From positions 1 to 13,563 of the forward strand of contig CANIBV010000032.1 of the NCBI GenBank assembly GCA_947466005.1: a stretch of DNA of 13,563 nt. The letters are read 5' to 3'. The notes beneath the pieces were generated by a model, which saw only the letters and a list, made by a program, of their open reading frames with translations, did not search any database and was not told the origin of the DNA. This document shows, piece by piece, positions 1 to 6,331 of this stretch. The position numbers were made by a program, and so were the translations under genes. The stretch comes from Spartobacteria bacterium (GTDB lineage: Bacteria > Verrucomicrobiota > Verrucomicrobiia > Chthoniobacterales > UBA6821). The first letter of the stretch is position 1; the number at the start of each line of letters is the position of its first letter.

Positions 1-241
1 ACGCAGCGACATTCACAGGATCAGCCTCAGTGAAGACGAGATTGCCGATCTTGAGTCCGGAGAAACGAGGCATGACTTTGGCCACGGTCTTGCCCAGGTA
101 CTGCCGGGAAAACACCGCCGTTACCTCCGCAGAAGGATGCCGATCCAGCAGCGCGCAGAGCTCCTCTCCGGAGTAGCCGCTGGCACCGACGATCGCCACC
201 TTGAGCAGCGCGTGATCAGTCTTCGGGGATGAAGAATTCAT
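1..241 (-). CDS. argC: N-acetyl-gamma-glutamyl-phosphate reductase, N-terminal part (cut by window edge)
   Basis: This is the 5' end of a minus-strand gene; 80 codons are visible before the window ends. The product would reduce N-acetylglutamyl phosphate to the semialdehyde with NADPH, the third step of arginine biosynthesis in the cytoplasm. The translation has a short polar leader (MNSSSPKTDHALL) and then KVAIVGASGYSGEELCALL, the Rossmann NADP-binding start of ArgC (family pattern G-A-[ST]-G-Y-[ST]-G-x-E-L), followed by an HP pair as expected. The ATG at 239-241 gives a leader of about 13 residues before the Rossmann strand; no closer in-frame ATG is visible. There is no Shine-Dalgarno sequence. 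The catalytic Cys and His lie in the missing part. The family is clear from the N-terminus alone, but whether the rest of the gene is intact cannot be judged. Confidence 0.9.
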   Translation of the reverse strand, partial: MNSSSPKTDHALLKVAIVGASGYSGEELCALLDRHPSAEVTAVFSRQYLGKTVAKVMPRFSGLKIGNLVFTEADPVNVAA

Positions 242-396
242 AATCTACCGAGACTAGAGCAGTAATTTCAGGTTTCAAGTTTGCTTAACCGGCCGTTGCT
301 TCAAAGCCGTTACGGCAGGTCTCATCCCTTCAGGCATATCCTCCACTTCGTCCTTGCACCGGAAGCCTTCCCGCATGATGCTCTTTCGCTCGAGAA

Positions 397-470
397 CGGG
401 CTGTAGCACAGCTTGGTAGTGCGCTTGAATGGGGTTCAAGAGGTCGTGGGTTCGAATCCCGCCAGCCCGA
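397..470 (+). tRNA. tRNA-Pro, anticodon GGG
   Basis: A complete cloverleaf folds by hand. The acceptor stem CGGGCTG (397-403) pairs perfectly with CAGCCCG (463-469), with discriminator A470. The D stem is GCAC/GTGC with GG in the loop. The anticodon stem CTTGA/TCAAG encloses loop ATGGGGT, with anticodon GGG at 431-433 and T430 at position 33. The variable region is 5 nt. The T stem GTGGG/CCCGC carries loop TTCGAAT. The C1-G72 pair and overall sequence fit tRNA-Pro, which decodes CCC and CCU. The 3' CCA is not encoded and must be added. The gene stands alone, divergent from argC. Its last 12 nt and trailer are repeated at 1083. Confidence 0.96.
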
Positions 471-512
471 GTCTCGGTTTTCTTTGATGACTCTTTCGTT
501 CTGAAGAGGTTC
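459..512 (+). repeat. Direct repeat, copy 1: tRNA-Pro 3' end plus trailer (attL-like)
   Basis: Bases 459-492 match 1083-1116 at 32 of 34 positions (differences G469/A1093 and T488/G1112). Similarity continues more weakly to 512/1136 (13 of 20). The block starts in the 3' half of the T stem, covers the 3' acceptor strand and extends about 22 nt beyond the tRNA. A tRNA 3' end duplicated downstream is the usual mark of integration at a tRNA gene. The copy inside the intact tRNA would be the element-proximal attachment site. Confidence 0.75.
467..485 (+). terminator. Possible small intrinsic terminator of the tRNA
   Basis: CCGAG, a central T, then CTCGG form an 11-base perfect dyad that uses the last acceptor-stem bases of the tRNA. 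TTTTCTTT follows directly. With a triloop the stem is only four pairs, so termination would be weak. In the second repeat copy at 1083-1116 the G-to-A change at 1093 breaks the stem. Confidence 0.3.
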
Positions 513-1094
513 TAGAGGAATGGTTGCGTAGCTGGGTTAGGCAAATCGCTGCAGAATCGCTATAGAGATGGGAAATCTAACCAAGGATCTGGACCACCCA
601 ACCAAGGGTTGCTCCATAAATCATGTGTGCCAGAAGTTGGGCTAATCCTGTCCCAAGACCCTTTTCATGGTATCCGGCGACAGGATGATGCTCCATAATC
701 ACAATGCTGACCAAGAGCATGATAATCACTCCATGAAGACTTCCGAGAAGAAGACCCGTCATGGCATTAAATGGAAGGCGGGAGAGACTTAAAAAGCCCG
801 CGTAGATAAAGGCAAAGAGTATGCCTAGCAAGAGGTGAAAGATCATTCCCCGGCGCAAGGCTTCTTCTCTTCGTCCAGTAATCAAGGCGCCTACTGCACG
901 GAGCACATCGATCTTCCCCCAGCCCATCCAACGGGGGAGCATTAGAAAAAGCGTCATCAGTGCCGTTCCTGCCACACCGCCAACGAGTAGTGAAAGGTAT
1001 TTCATCTCGATGAAAAGTACGGCTCGATGATTTTAAGAGCAACGAATGACGGCTAGTAGATATGCTTATCTTACTCCTAAAACCGCCAGCCCAA
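471..1094. mobile_element. Possible small tRNA-integrated segment (624-bp repeat-to-repeat unit)
   Basis: This segment lies between two copies of the tRNA-Pro 3' end and holds a single gene, for a small membrane protein. Two 60-base samples counted by hand (701-760 and 781-840) are about 47% and 45% G+C, against 65% in a mutL sample (2041-2100), so its composition differs from the flank. No integrase or other mobility gene is present. It could be a minimal or satellite insertion moved in trans, the remnant of a larger island after internal deletion, or a leftover of a tandem tRNA duplication. The repeat and composition are observed; the insertion history is inference. Confidence 0.35.
577..1005 (-). 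CDS. Small four-helix membrane protein (DUF6789-like)
   Basis: The gene encodes 142 residues with four predicted membrane helices, at about residues 5-25, 53-73, 80-104 and 118-140. A short charged loop (GRREEALRRG, about 44-53) separates helices 1 and 2. The region between helices 3 and 4 has MEHHPVAGYHEKGLG, a His/Glu-rich stretch. The length, helix order and the last-helix pattern (HMIYGATLGWV) resemble small membrane proteins of the DUF6789 type, whose function is not known; I give the match as a resemblance only. The stop is TAG at 577-579 and the ATG at 1005 has no Shine-Dalgarno. It is the only gene between the two tRNA-end repeats and is A+T-richer than its neighbours, suggesting it arrived separately. 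No role can be assigned from the sequence. Confidence 0.75.
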   Translation of the reverse strand: MKYLSLLVGGVAGTALMTLFLMLPRWMGWGKIDVLRAVGALITGRREEALRRGMIFHLLLGILFAFIYAGFLSLSRLPFNAMTGLLLGSLHGVIIMLLVSIVIMEHHPVAGYHEKGLGTGLAQLLAHMIYGATLGWVVQILG

Positions 1095-1136
1095 GTCTCG
1101 GTTTTCTTTGAGGACTGCTTCGGTGCGGAGTGGTTC
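1083..1136 (+). repeat. Direct repeat, copy 2: displaced tRNA-Pro 3' end (attR-like)
   Basis: This is the second copy of the 459-512 repeat. It contains CCGCCAGCCCAAG, the last tRNA bases with G-to-A at the base that pairs with C1, then the same TCTCGGTTTTCTTTGA trailer. No tRNA body lies upstream of it, so it is only a 3' fragment. It is 51 bases beyond the mutL stop codon. Confidence 0.75.
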
Positions 1137-1186
1137 CCACAGCCATGAAGGGGATGGCGGGATTGGGGCTGACGTGACTACACTGT

Positions 1187-2971
1187 CTAGGCTGTGAACC
1201 TGCGGGTGAGCTCTCCGGGGGATATTTGACTCATCGTGGGCCGTCCTTTCGGCGTGGCGTAGGGAAGATCGCAGGAGAGAAGATCGAGGAGAAGCATCCG
1301 GGCCGCCTCCTCGCCGGCAGGCATTCTGGCTCCTGCGGCCGCAAGACGAGCAACCGAAGCGGCAAGGGCTTCGCGTCCTGTCTTGTCAAGACTCGGAGCC
1401 TCTCCAAGTGAGCGCAACTCATCCACAAGCCTCACAACAATCTCCATGACTGGGAGGGAAGATGCATCGGCCGGCACGGCATCCACCTTGAGACTTCCCT
1501 TCCCGAACCCTCCCCCGCCGCCTCGGCTTCCTTGGCCTCCTGGGCCAAAAGATTCCGCAACAAGACCCGCTTTCTCAAGCATGGCGCTGTGGGCGTCGAT
1601 CCAAGCTAGATCAGCGGGGGACATTTCCAAAACCTCAGGGATGAGCAGACGCTGACTTCCCAATGAACCGCTTCCAAGCTGCGCCAGAAAGCGCTCGTAG
1701 AGGATGCGCTCCCGTGCTGCACGGATCTCAAGAAGCATCAGGCCCTCCTGCTCCTCAAAGAGCAGGTAGCGGCCGGCAAGCTGCCCGAGGTAGCTGAGAG
1801 CAGAGAGACCTGAAGCATCCGGAACAGGTAACTCGGCAATGCGGGCTGAATCCAGTTCCCGAGCAGAAAACTCTTTTTGGGAGACGGATGCGGGCAACCA
1901 TGACGGCTTGGTGATCGGTGGAAAAAGAGGGTCTAAACCAGGACCCGGCGAGAAATCGCCCAAGGCAACGCTGTGCTGCGAAACAGATCCCCAGGCAGAA
2001 CGGGCAGCCATCAGAGCAACAGAGCGGATCACTCCCGGATCGCGGAACCTGACCTCCCTCTTGGCCGGATGGACATTGCAGTCCACTGCCGCCGGATCCA
2101 TCTCGAAGAAAAGTACCGCCGGAGGATGGAGTCCCTTGGCCAGCACACCGTCACAAGCCTCGCGCAGCGGCAGGGAGAGGATCGGACTGCGGATCATGCG
2201 CCCGTTCACGAAGGTCATCTGGAGGGTGCGGTCGCTCCGCCCCTCGCCAGGCCTGGCGATCCACCCATGGACGCGCACCCCCTGATTCTCAACCGGCGAG
2301 AGGGGAATCAGCTTCTTGATGAATGACTCCCCATGCAGGTCACGCAGCCTGACCGCGAGATCCTCGGTAGCCGCCAGACGGAAGACTTCCCGATCGTCCC
2401 GGATGCAGGTGAAGGCGATCTCGGGGTGGGCGACGGCGAGGATCTCGATCTGCTGGAGAAGATTGGCCGCCTCTGTCTGTTCTCCCCGGAGAAACTTCCT
2501 CCGAGCAGGTACATTAAAAAAGAGATCGCCGACCTCGATGCGTGTCCCGGGTGCCTCCCCGGAGTCCTGCACCTCGTGGATCTTACCCCCCGTGACCTCG
2601 ATGAGTGTGCCGACCTCGTCCTCGCGGCGGCGGGTGGAGAGCTTGAAGCGGGAGACACTGGCAATACTCGGCAGTGCCTCCCCCCGGAAACCCATGGTGG
2701 TGATTGCAGACAGATCGGCGATCTCGCGTATCTTACTGGTGGCATGGCGCTCTAGGCAGAGCAGGCCATCGGAACGGTCCATTCCGCATCCGTCATCGGT
2801 AACACGGATCAGTCGTGCACCACCCCGCTGGAACTCCACCGTGATGCGGCGGGCCCCGGCATCGATGGAGTTCTCCACGAGTTCCTTGACCACGGAAGCA
2901 GGGCGCTCAACCACCTCACCAGCAGCCACCTGACTGGCGAGGATATCTGGGAGAAGGCGTATGGAACCCAT
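1187..2971 (-). CDS. mutL: DNA mismatch repair protein MutL
   Basis: 594 residues, a usual MutL length. MutL links MutS mismatch recognition to strand incision and helicase loading. The GHKL ATPase domain is intact: AAGEVVERPASVVKELVENS (about 16-35, catalytic E30 and Mg-binding N34), DDGCGM (59-64), GFRGEAL (94-100) and FVNGR (254-258), followed by the HPAKREVRF strand of the transducer domain. A variable linker (about 325-390) leads to the C-terminal dimerisation domain. There the endonuclease motif expected as DQHA-x2-E-x4-E reads EIRA-x2-E-x4-E (415-426), and the CPHGR metal site reads TPKGR (573-577). Both have therefore lost metal ligands. A glycine-rich insert (about 476-492) is also unusual. 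The ATG at 2971 begins MGSIRLLPD, the normal MutL start. The stop codon lies in a CAGCCTAGACAGTG motif shared in part with other genes here. Confidence 0.96.
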   Translation of the reverse strand: MGSIRLLPDILASQVAAGEVVERPASVVKELVENSIDAGARRITVEFQRGGARLIRVTDDGCGMDRSDGLLCLERHATSKIREIADLSAITTMGFRGEALPSIASVSRFKLSTRRREDEVGTLIEVTGGKIHEVQDSGEAPGTRIEVGDLFFNVPARRKFLRGEQTEAANLLQQIEILAVAHPEIAFTCIRDDREVFRLAATEDLAVRLRDLHGESFIKKLIPLSPVENQGVRVHGWIARPGEGRSDRTLQMTFVNGRMIRSPILSLPLREACDGVLAKGLHPPAVLFFEMDPAAVDCNVHPAKREVRFRDPGVIRSVALMAARSAWGSVSQHSVALGDFSPGPGLDPLFPPITKPSWLPASVSQKEFSARELDSARIAELPVPDASGLSALSYLGQLAGRYLLFEEQEGLMLLEIRAARERILYERFLAQLGSGSLGSQRLLIPEVLEMSPADLAWIDAHSAMLEKAGLVAESFGPGGQGSRGGGGGFGKGSLKVDAVPADASSLPVMEIVVRLVDELRSLGEAPSLDKTGREALAASVARLAAAGARMPAGEEAARMLLLDLLSCDLPYATPKGRPTMSQISPGELTRRFTA

Positions 2972-2980
2972 GGAGGGAAA

Positions 2981-3008
2981 GGATGAAGGATGAATTATGA
3001 ATTATGAA
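2981..3008. repeat. Tandem 7-base repeat just upstream of mutL
   Basis: Four consecutive heptamers: GGATGAA twice, then TTATGAA twice. On the mutL sense strand they read TTCATAA and TTCATCC units ending 9 bases before the mutL ATG, and they create two CATAAT hexamers that resemble a -10 box. The region is also the divergent spacer towards the A-type carrier gene. Slippage would change the spacing in 7-base steps. Confidence 0.75.
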
Positions 3009-3042
3009 GAAGTAATCGCTCCTAGACTGCCGCCGGCACCCA

Positions 3043-3070
3043 TTGACTTAAGAGGGGGCCCCTTTAGAGT
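3043..3070 (+). promoter_or_regulatory. Probable sigma-70 promoter of the A-type Fe-S carrier gene, leaderless layout
   Basis: TTGACT (3043-3048, 5/6 to consensus), a 16-base spacer, then TAGAGT (3065-3070, 4/6). The start codon follows after only 6 bases (3071-3076), so transcription would begin at or next to the ATG. The spacer holds an 11-base dyad, AGGGG-G-CCCCT (3053-3063), a possible operator. No Shine-Dalgarno sequence is present. Confidence 0.45.
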
Positions 3071-3076
3071 ATTTGG

Positions 3077-3415
3077 ATGATTCAGATCACGGAAGCGGCG
3101 GCAAAGCATCTGCGGGAACTTGCCACGGAGAAGGGCTCTCCGGGGCTTCGCCTTGCCGTGGAAAAAGGGGGATGCGCGGGCTTGCAATACGCCATGAGCC
3201 TCGGCGGCCCGCAGGCCGGAGATGAGATCACCGAGAGGGATGGAGCCGTCGTGGCTGTCGATCCCGAGAGTCGCTCTAATCTGGACGGGTGCACCATTGA
3301 TTATTCCGACGGACTAACGGGTGCGGGGTTCCGAATCATCAACCCCCAGGCCTCGCGAAGCTGCGGATGCGGCACCTCGTTCGAACCTGTTGGCAAGAGC
3401 GGAGCGGAAGTTTAA
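3077..3415 (+). CDS. A-type iron-sulfur carrier/assembly protein (HesB/IscA/SufA/ErpA family)
   Basis: 112 residues, typical of the family. A-type proteins bind Fe-S clusters and pass them from the scaffold to target enzymes in the cytoplasm. The fold starts MIQITEAAAKHLRELA and carries the three conserved cysteines: C33 in KGGCAGLQY, and C96 and C98 in SRSCGCGTSFE. A further cysteine, C72 (LDGCTIDY), is not one of the usual ligands. I cannot tell SufA from IscA or ErpA by sequence alone, so no symbol is given. It is divergent from mutL, about 3 kb from the sufD end of the suf operon and on the opposite strand, so it is near but not co-transcribed. A promoter with no leader lies directly upstream. 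The stop is TAA and the next gene starts 56 bases later. Confidence 0.93.
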   Translation: MIQITEAAAKHLRELATEKGSPGLRLAVEKGGCAGLQYAMSLGGPQAGDEITERDGAVVAVDPESRSNLDGCTIDYSDGLTGAGFRIINPQASRSCGCGTSFEPVGKSGAEV

Positions 3416-3471
3416 GAATCACCCGTTTTCGATTGCCACCCGTAAGGAGTAAGGATTTTCTCTAACATTAC

Positions 3472-5028
3472 ATGTCAGGAAAACGCTACTACGGCTATCA
3501 GGGCTACTCCGGACATCGCAGGAGCTCCGAGCCGACGGACGGCCTCTTTGGCTGGACCATCTTCATCTTTATTCTGATCGGCTTCGTCTTCCTCTGCTGG
3601 ATGGGAAGCTACTACATCTTTGCCCACCCGGAGAAAGCGACGAACTACCGCCTCCTCATGCGGATGCACAAGATTGAGCCGCCGACGCGCTTTGAGGTCA
3701 CGGCGGCACCGCGTGGAGAGTTCCTCAAGCCGGGACAGCTTCTGGAACGCTTCGGCTCCATGACCTCCTCGGAAATCCGTAGGAACAATGAGAATCTGCT
3801 CCGCAACTTCGTTCGCAACTTCCACCAGAACCGGGACCTCGTTCCCTACGCCGTAGGCACCTACCGTGTCATCGGAACAGCTCCTCTTTCCGAAAAGACC
3901 TTCTGCCCATCGGGCATCACGGCACTCCTGCAGGCGGTCGAGCAGCCCGAGGTCCTTCTGGAGCAGCTCTTCACTGCTGATGAAAAGAATATTCCCTCTC
4001 TCCAGAGGGCACTGGTCGCGGGGCAGGAGATCAAACTTGAGAAGCCTCTTGATCTCTCGGCTGTTGTGCACATCGAGCGACTGCCCGACAACCGGATCCT
4101 CCTCACGACGATGCCTCTTCTGTACGGCAGTTATGGGGCAGGCAAGGGTGGGCAGCCCAGCTTCTCCCTCGAGCCTCCCGCGGAACTCAATCTCGATGCT
4201 CCTCCATCGGTTCTTTCCGCCTCCCGGATCGAGGAGATCTCGGGCGGAAAAGTTGCCAAACCCAAGGATCTAAACAGCCTCCGACTGCGTCGGATCACTG
4301 AGGAAATGCCGCCGCAGGAGACACCGGTTGCAAGGGCCCTGCCGGTGACGCCCTCCGGAACTGGTGCGGGAAAGCCCCCCACCCCGATCAACGAGCCGAC
4401 TGTTGCCCGGGCGATTCCCGTCAATGCCCCCGCCGTCATGGCGGCTATCCCCGTGGGCACACCTGTGGCTGCGGAAATCCCCAGAGCCATTCCAGTGGGA
4501 GCAGCACCTCCCACGACCTCTCTTCCGATAGCAGTACCTGCCTCCACGCCACTAGCAACACCTCAGACGCTTTCCACAAGCACACCTTCCCAGGCTGTCA
4601 TGCCAGCGCCAGCGACGTTCGCAACCCCACCACCAGTCACCAATCAGGTAGCAGCACCCTCTGAAGTCTGGCCCGTCTACACCGCCGGACAGATGCCTCG
4701 CGGCCGTCTCGTGGAGAGCACCGACAGCCAGGAACTTGCCGCCCGCGGGGTGGGAGGTGAGCGCAATTATCTCAAGGGACGCTTCAGTGTCACCGCCTCC
4801 GGAAATGGACGCGCCGTGCTCCGTCCACAGGGAGCCATTGCGGGCGTCCCCATGGGGGCAAGCGGGAAGGTTCGCGTGATCGTGGAGTTCCCAGTGGGAG
4901 CTGTTCCCCCATCCGAAGGGAACATTATTTCCCGGGATAACCTCCGCCCTTTCCAAATCACCTCCGTGAAGAGGGGTGACGACGGCCAGATCAATATCTA
5001 CGCGAGAGAAATCACGCGCGGGCAGTAG
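3472..5028 (+). CDS. Membrane-anchored protein of unknown function with Pro/Ala-rich linker
   Basis: I do not recognise this 518-residue protein. Visible parts: a short Tyr/Arg-rich N-terminus (MSGKRYYGYQGYSGHRR), one strong membrane helix at about 26-50, and a folded-looking segment at 55-275. There follows a low-complexity linker (about 280-398) rich in Pro, Ala, Val and Thr, with recurring A-[LI]-P-V words (ARALPV, ARAIPV, AAIPV, RAIPV, PIAVP). The C-terminal domain (about 400-518) looks beta-rich, with VRVIVEFPVGAVPP and INIYAREITRG. The helix near the N-terminus with no cleavage site suggests a single-pass protein with most of its mass outside the cytoplasm, the linker bridging the periplasm or wall. 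AAGGAGTAAGG lies about 20 bases before the ATG, too far for a normal ribosome site. It may be co-transcribed with the carrier gene upstream. Confidence 0.8.
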   Translation: MSGKRYYGYQGYSGHRRSSEPTDGLFGWTIFIFILIGFVFLCWMGSYYIFAHPEKATNYRLLMRMHKIEPPTRFEVTAAPRGEFLKPGQLLERFGSMTSSEIRRNNENLLRNFVRNFHQNRDLVPYAVGTYRVIGTAPLSEKTFCPSGITALLQAVEQPEVLLEQLFTADEKNIPSLQRALVAGQEIKLEKPLDLSAVVHIERLPDNRILLTTMPLLYGSYGAGKGGQPSFSLEPPAELNLDAPPSVLSASRIEEISGGKVAKPKDLNSLRLRRITEEMPPQETPVARALPVTPSGTGAGKPPTPINEPTVARAIPVNAPAVMAAIPVGTPVAAEIPRAIPVGAAPPTTSLPIAVPASTPLATPQTLSTSTPSQAVMPAPATFATPPPVTNQVAAPSEVWPVYTAGQMPRGRLVESTDSQELAARGVGGERNYLKGRFSVTASGNGRAVLRPQGAIAGVPMGASGKVRVIVEFPVGAVPPSEGNIISRDNLRPFQITSVKRGDDGQINIYAREITRGQ

Positions 5029-5030
5029 CA

Positions 5031-5069
5031 TTCTGAAGACTGAAGCGGTTTAGACTGAAGGCTGAAGGT
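5031..5069. repeat. Intergenic 7-base-period repeat, TAGACTG/CTGAAGG family
   Basis: Two bases after the stop of the 518-aa gene come TTCTGAA and GACTGAA, then GCGGTTTA, then GACTGAA and GGCTGAA. The order GACTG, AGCGGTTTAG, RCTG, AGGCTG, AGG is the same as in the copy at 10593-10626, so the two are members of one dispersed family and not chance simple sequence. Confidence 0.65.
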
Positions 5070-5088
5070 CAAGCCCACCATCACTGAC

Positions 5089-6261
5089 ATGCCATCGGTA
5101 GATCTCCATCAAGAGATTTTCAATGAAATTGAGGCCGGCGGCGGGGCTTTGCCGTTTCGTCGTTTCATGGAGTTGGCGCTCTATCATCCGGAGCATGGCT
5201 ATTACGCCTCCGGGCACGCGCGGATCGGGAAGGAGGGAGACTTCTTCACGAGCATCAGCGTGGGCAGGATCTACGGCCGCCTGCTTGCCTCCGTCTGCAG
5301 GGAGGTCTGGGATCGCCTGGATCGACCGGAGGCATTCACCATCGTCGAGCAGGGGGCGAATGATGGGAGCATGGCGGCCGACATCCTGGGTGCCATTCGT
5401 GAAGTGGAAGAACAGGACGACGATTTCTCCCGTGCGGCCTCATACCTCATCGTGGAGCCCTTTGGGATCAATCAGCGTCGTCAGAAAGAGAAGCTTCGGG
5501 CTTTTCCGCACATTGGATGGGTCAGTTCCAACGACGATCTTCCCGAATTCACCGGCATCCACCTCTCCAACGAACTCCTTGACGCCTTTCCCGTCGATTC
5601 ACTCCGCTGGGATGGCTGCGCTTGGGAGGAAGAGTGCGTAGGGAACAATGAAGGCGCACTCTCCTGGAAGACTCGCCCCGTCACTGATTCAGCTCTTGCG
5701 GAGGCCGTGAGACTCCTCCCGGCGAATCTCCCTGCGGGATTCCGAGTGGAGGTGAATCCCGGAATGAAGCCCTGGCTGGAGACCCTTCATGCGAAACTCA
5801 AGCGCGGCCTTATCCTCACCGTGGATTACGGGCAGGCAGGTGATGACCGCTACGCACCCCACCGTGCCGACGGCACGCTGCTCGCGTACCGGAATCACGA
5901 GCGTTTCAACGACCCTCTCCCCGATCCCGGCCAGCGGGACATCAGCGCCCAGGTCGATTTCACTACCCTTGCCCAATCCGCAAGGGATGTTGGATTCGGG
6001 ATTCTCGCCTACAGCGACCAGCACCATTTTTTGGTCGGCGCGGCGGAGCCCTGGCTCCGCTCTCTCGGCGATTTCACGGAGAAAAGCGATGCCGCTAAAA
6101 GTGACCTGAGAGCCCTTCAAGCGCTACTCAACCCCGGATCGATGGGCATGCAGTTCAAGGCCATTGCCCTAGGGAAAGACTTTCCAGCAGAGCCTCCCCT
6201 CGGCTGCTTCAAGTATCAGCGCCCAGGGATCGGAGCACTGAGCGCAGAGGCAGCAGTTTAG
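5089..6261 (+). CDS. SAM-dependent methyltransferase, MidA/NDUFAF7 family (COG1565)
   Basis: 390 residues, a normal size for the family. The eukaryotic member NDUFAF7 methylates an arginine of a complex I subunit; bacterial targets are not settled, so the substrate is unknown. The N-terminal signature is strong: LPFRRFMELALYHPEHGYYA (21-40) followed by IGKEGDFFTS (46-55). The SAM-binding loop is EQGANDGSMAADIL (87-100), with N91 and D92 where many members have GxG. The LSNELLDAFPVD segment (159-170) matches the family's NE-x2-DA-x-P motif, and LTVDYG lies near the middle. The C-terminus has HHFLVGAAEPWL. The ATG at 5089 has no Shine-Dalgarno and follows a repeat. The gene converges on sufD. 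Its stop TAG (6259-6261) lies inside a CAGTTTAGACTGTTAG repeat, so the repeat defines the gene end. Confidence 0.9.
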   Translation: MPSVDLHQEIFNEIEAGGGALPFRRFMELALYHPEHGYYASGHARIGKEGDFFTSISVGRIYGRLLASVCREVWDRLDRPEAFTIVEQGANDGSMAADILGAIREVEEQDDDFSRAASYLIVEPFGINQRRQKEKLRAFPHIGWVSSNDDLPEFTGIHLSNELLDAFPVDSLRWDGCAWEEECVGNNEGALSWKTRPVTDSALAEAVRLLPANLPAGFRVEVNPGMKPWLETLHAKLKRGLILTVDYGQAGDDRYAPHRADGTLLAYRNHERFNDPLPDPGQRDISAQVDFTTLAQSARDVGFGILAYSDQHHFLVGAAEPWLRSLGDFTEKSDAAKSDLRALQALLNPGSMGMQFKAIALGKDFPAEPPLGCFKYQRPGIGALSAEAAV

Positions 6262-6325
6262 ACTGTTAGGCTATTAGGCCTGAAGAATTTCAGCGGCGAA
6301 TAGTCTAAAAGGCCAATAGTCCCAT
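6253..6325. repeat. 8-base-period repeat and imperfect inverted repeat between convergent midA-like gene and sufD
   Basis: Plus strand: TTAGACTG, TTAGGCTA and TTAGGCCT in tandem, giving TAG triplets at 6259, 6267 and 6275, one in each frame. Minus strand: GACTATTGGCC and TTTTAGACTATTCG, the same words inverted. GGCTATTAGGCC can pair with GGCCAATAGTC with one bulge, and a nested hairpin CTGAA-GAAT-TTCAG lies at 6280-6293. It sits where the two transcripts meet, so it may act as a two-way transcript end, but there is no clear T-run. Confidence 0.6.
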
Positions 6326-6331
6326 TGCTAT

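Noticed and set aside
290..460. A minus-strand frame reading through the tRNA complement into a 34-residue ORF (MREGFRCKDEVEDMPEG...)
   Set aside because: Part of it is the familiar antisense-tRNA reading (GIRTHDLLNPIQAHYQ). The rest is short, has no ribosome site and no recognised family. It might be a gene remnant, but I cannot support it; otherwise I see nothing in the 155 bases between argC and the tRNA.
767..1042. A 91-codon minus-strand frame overlapping the membrane-protein gene
   Set aside because: It overlaps most of the four-helix gene in another frame, is Arg/Ser/Pro-rich and has no hydrophobic pattern or family match.
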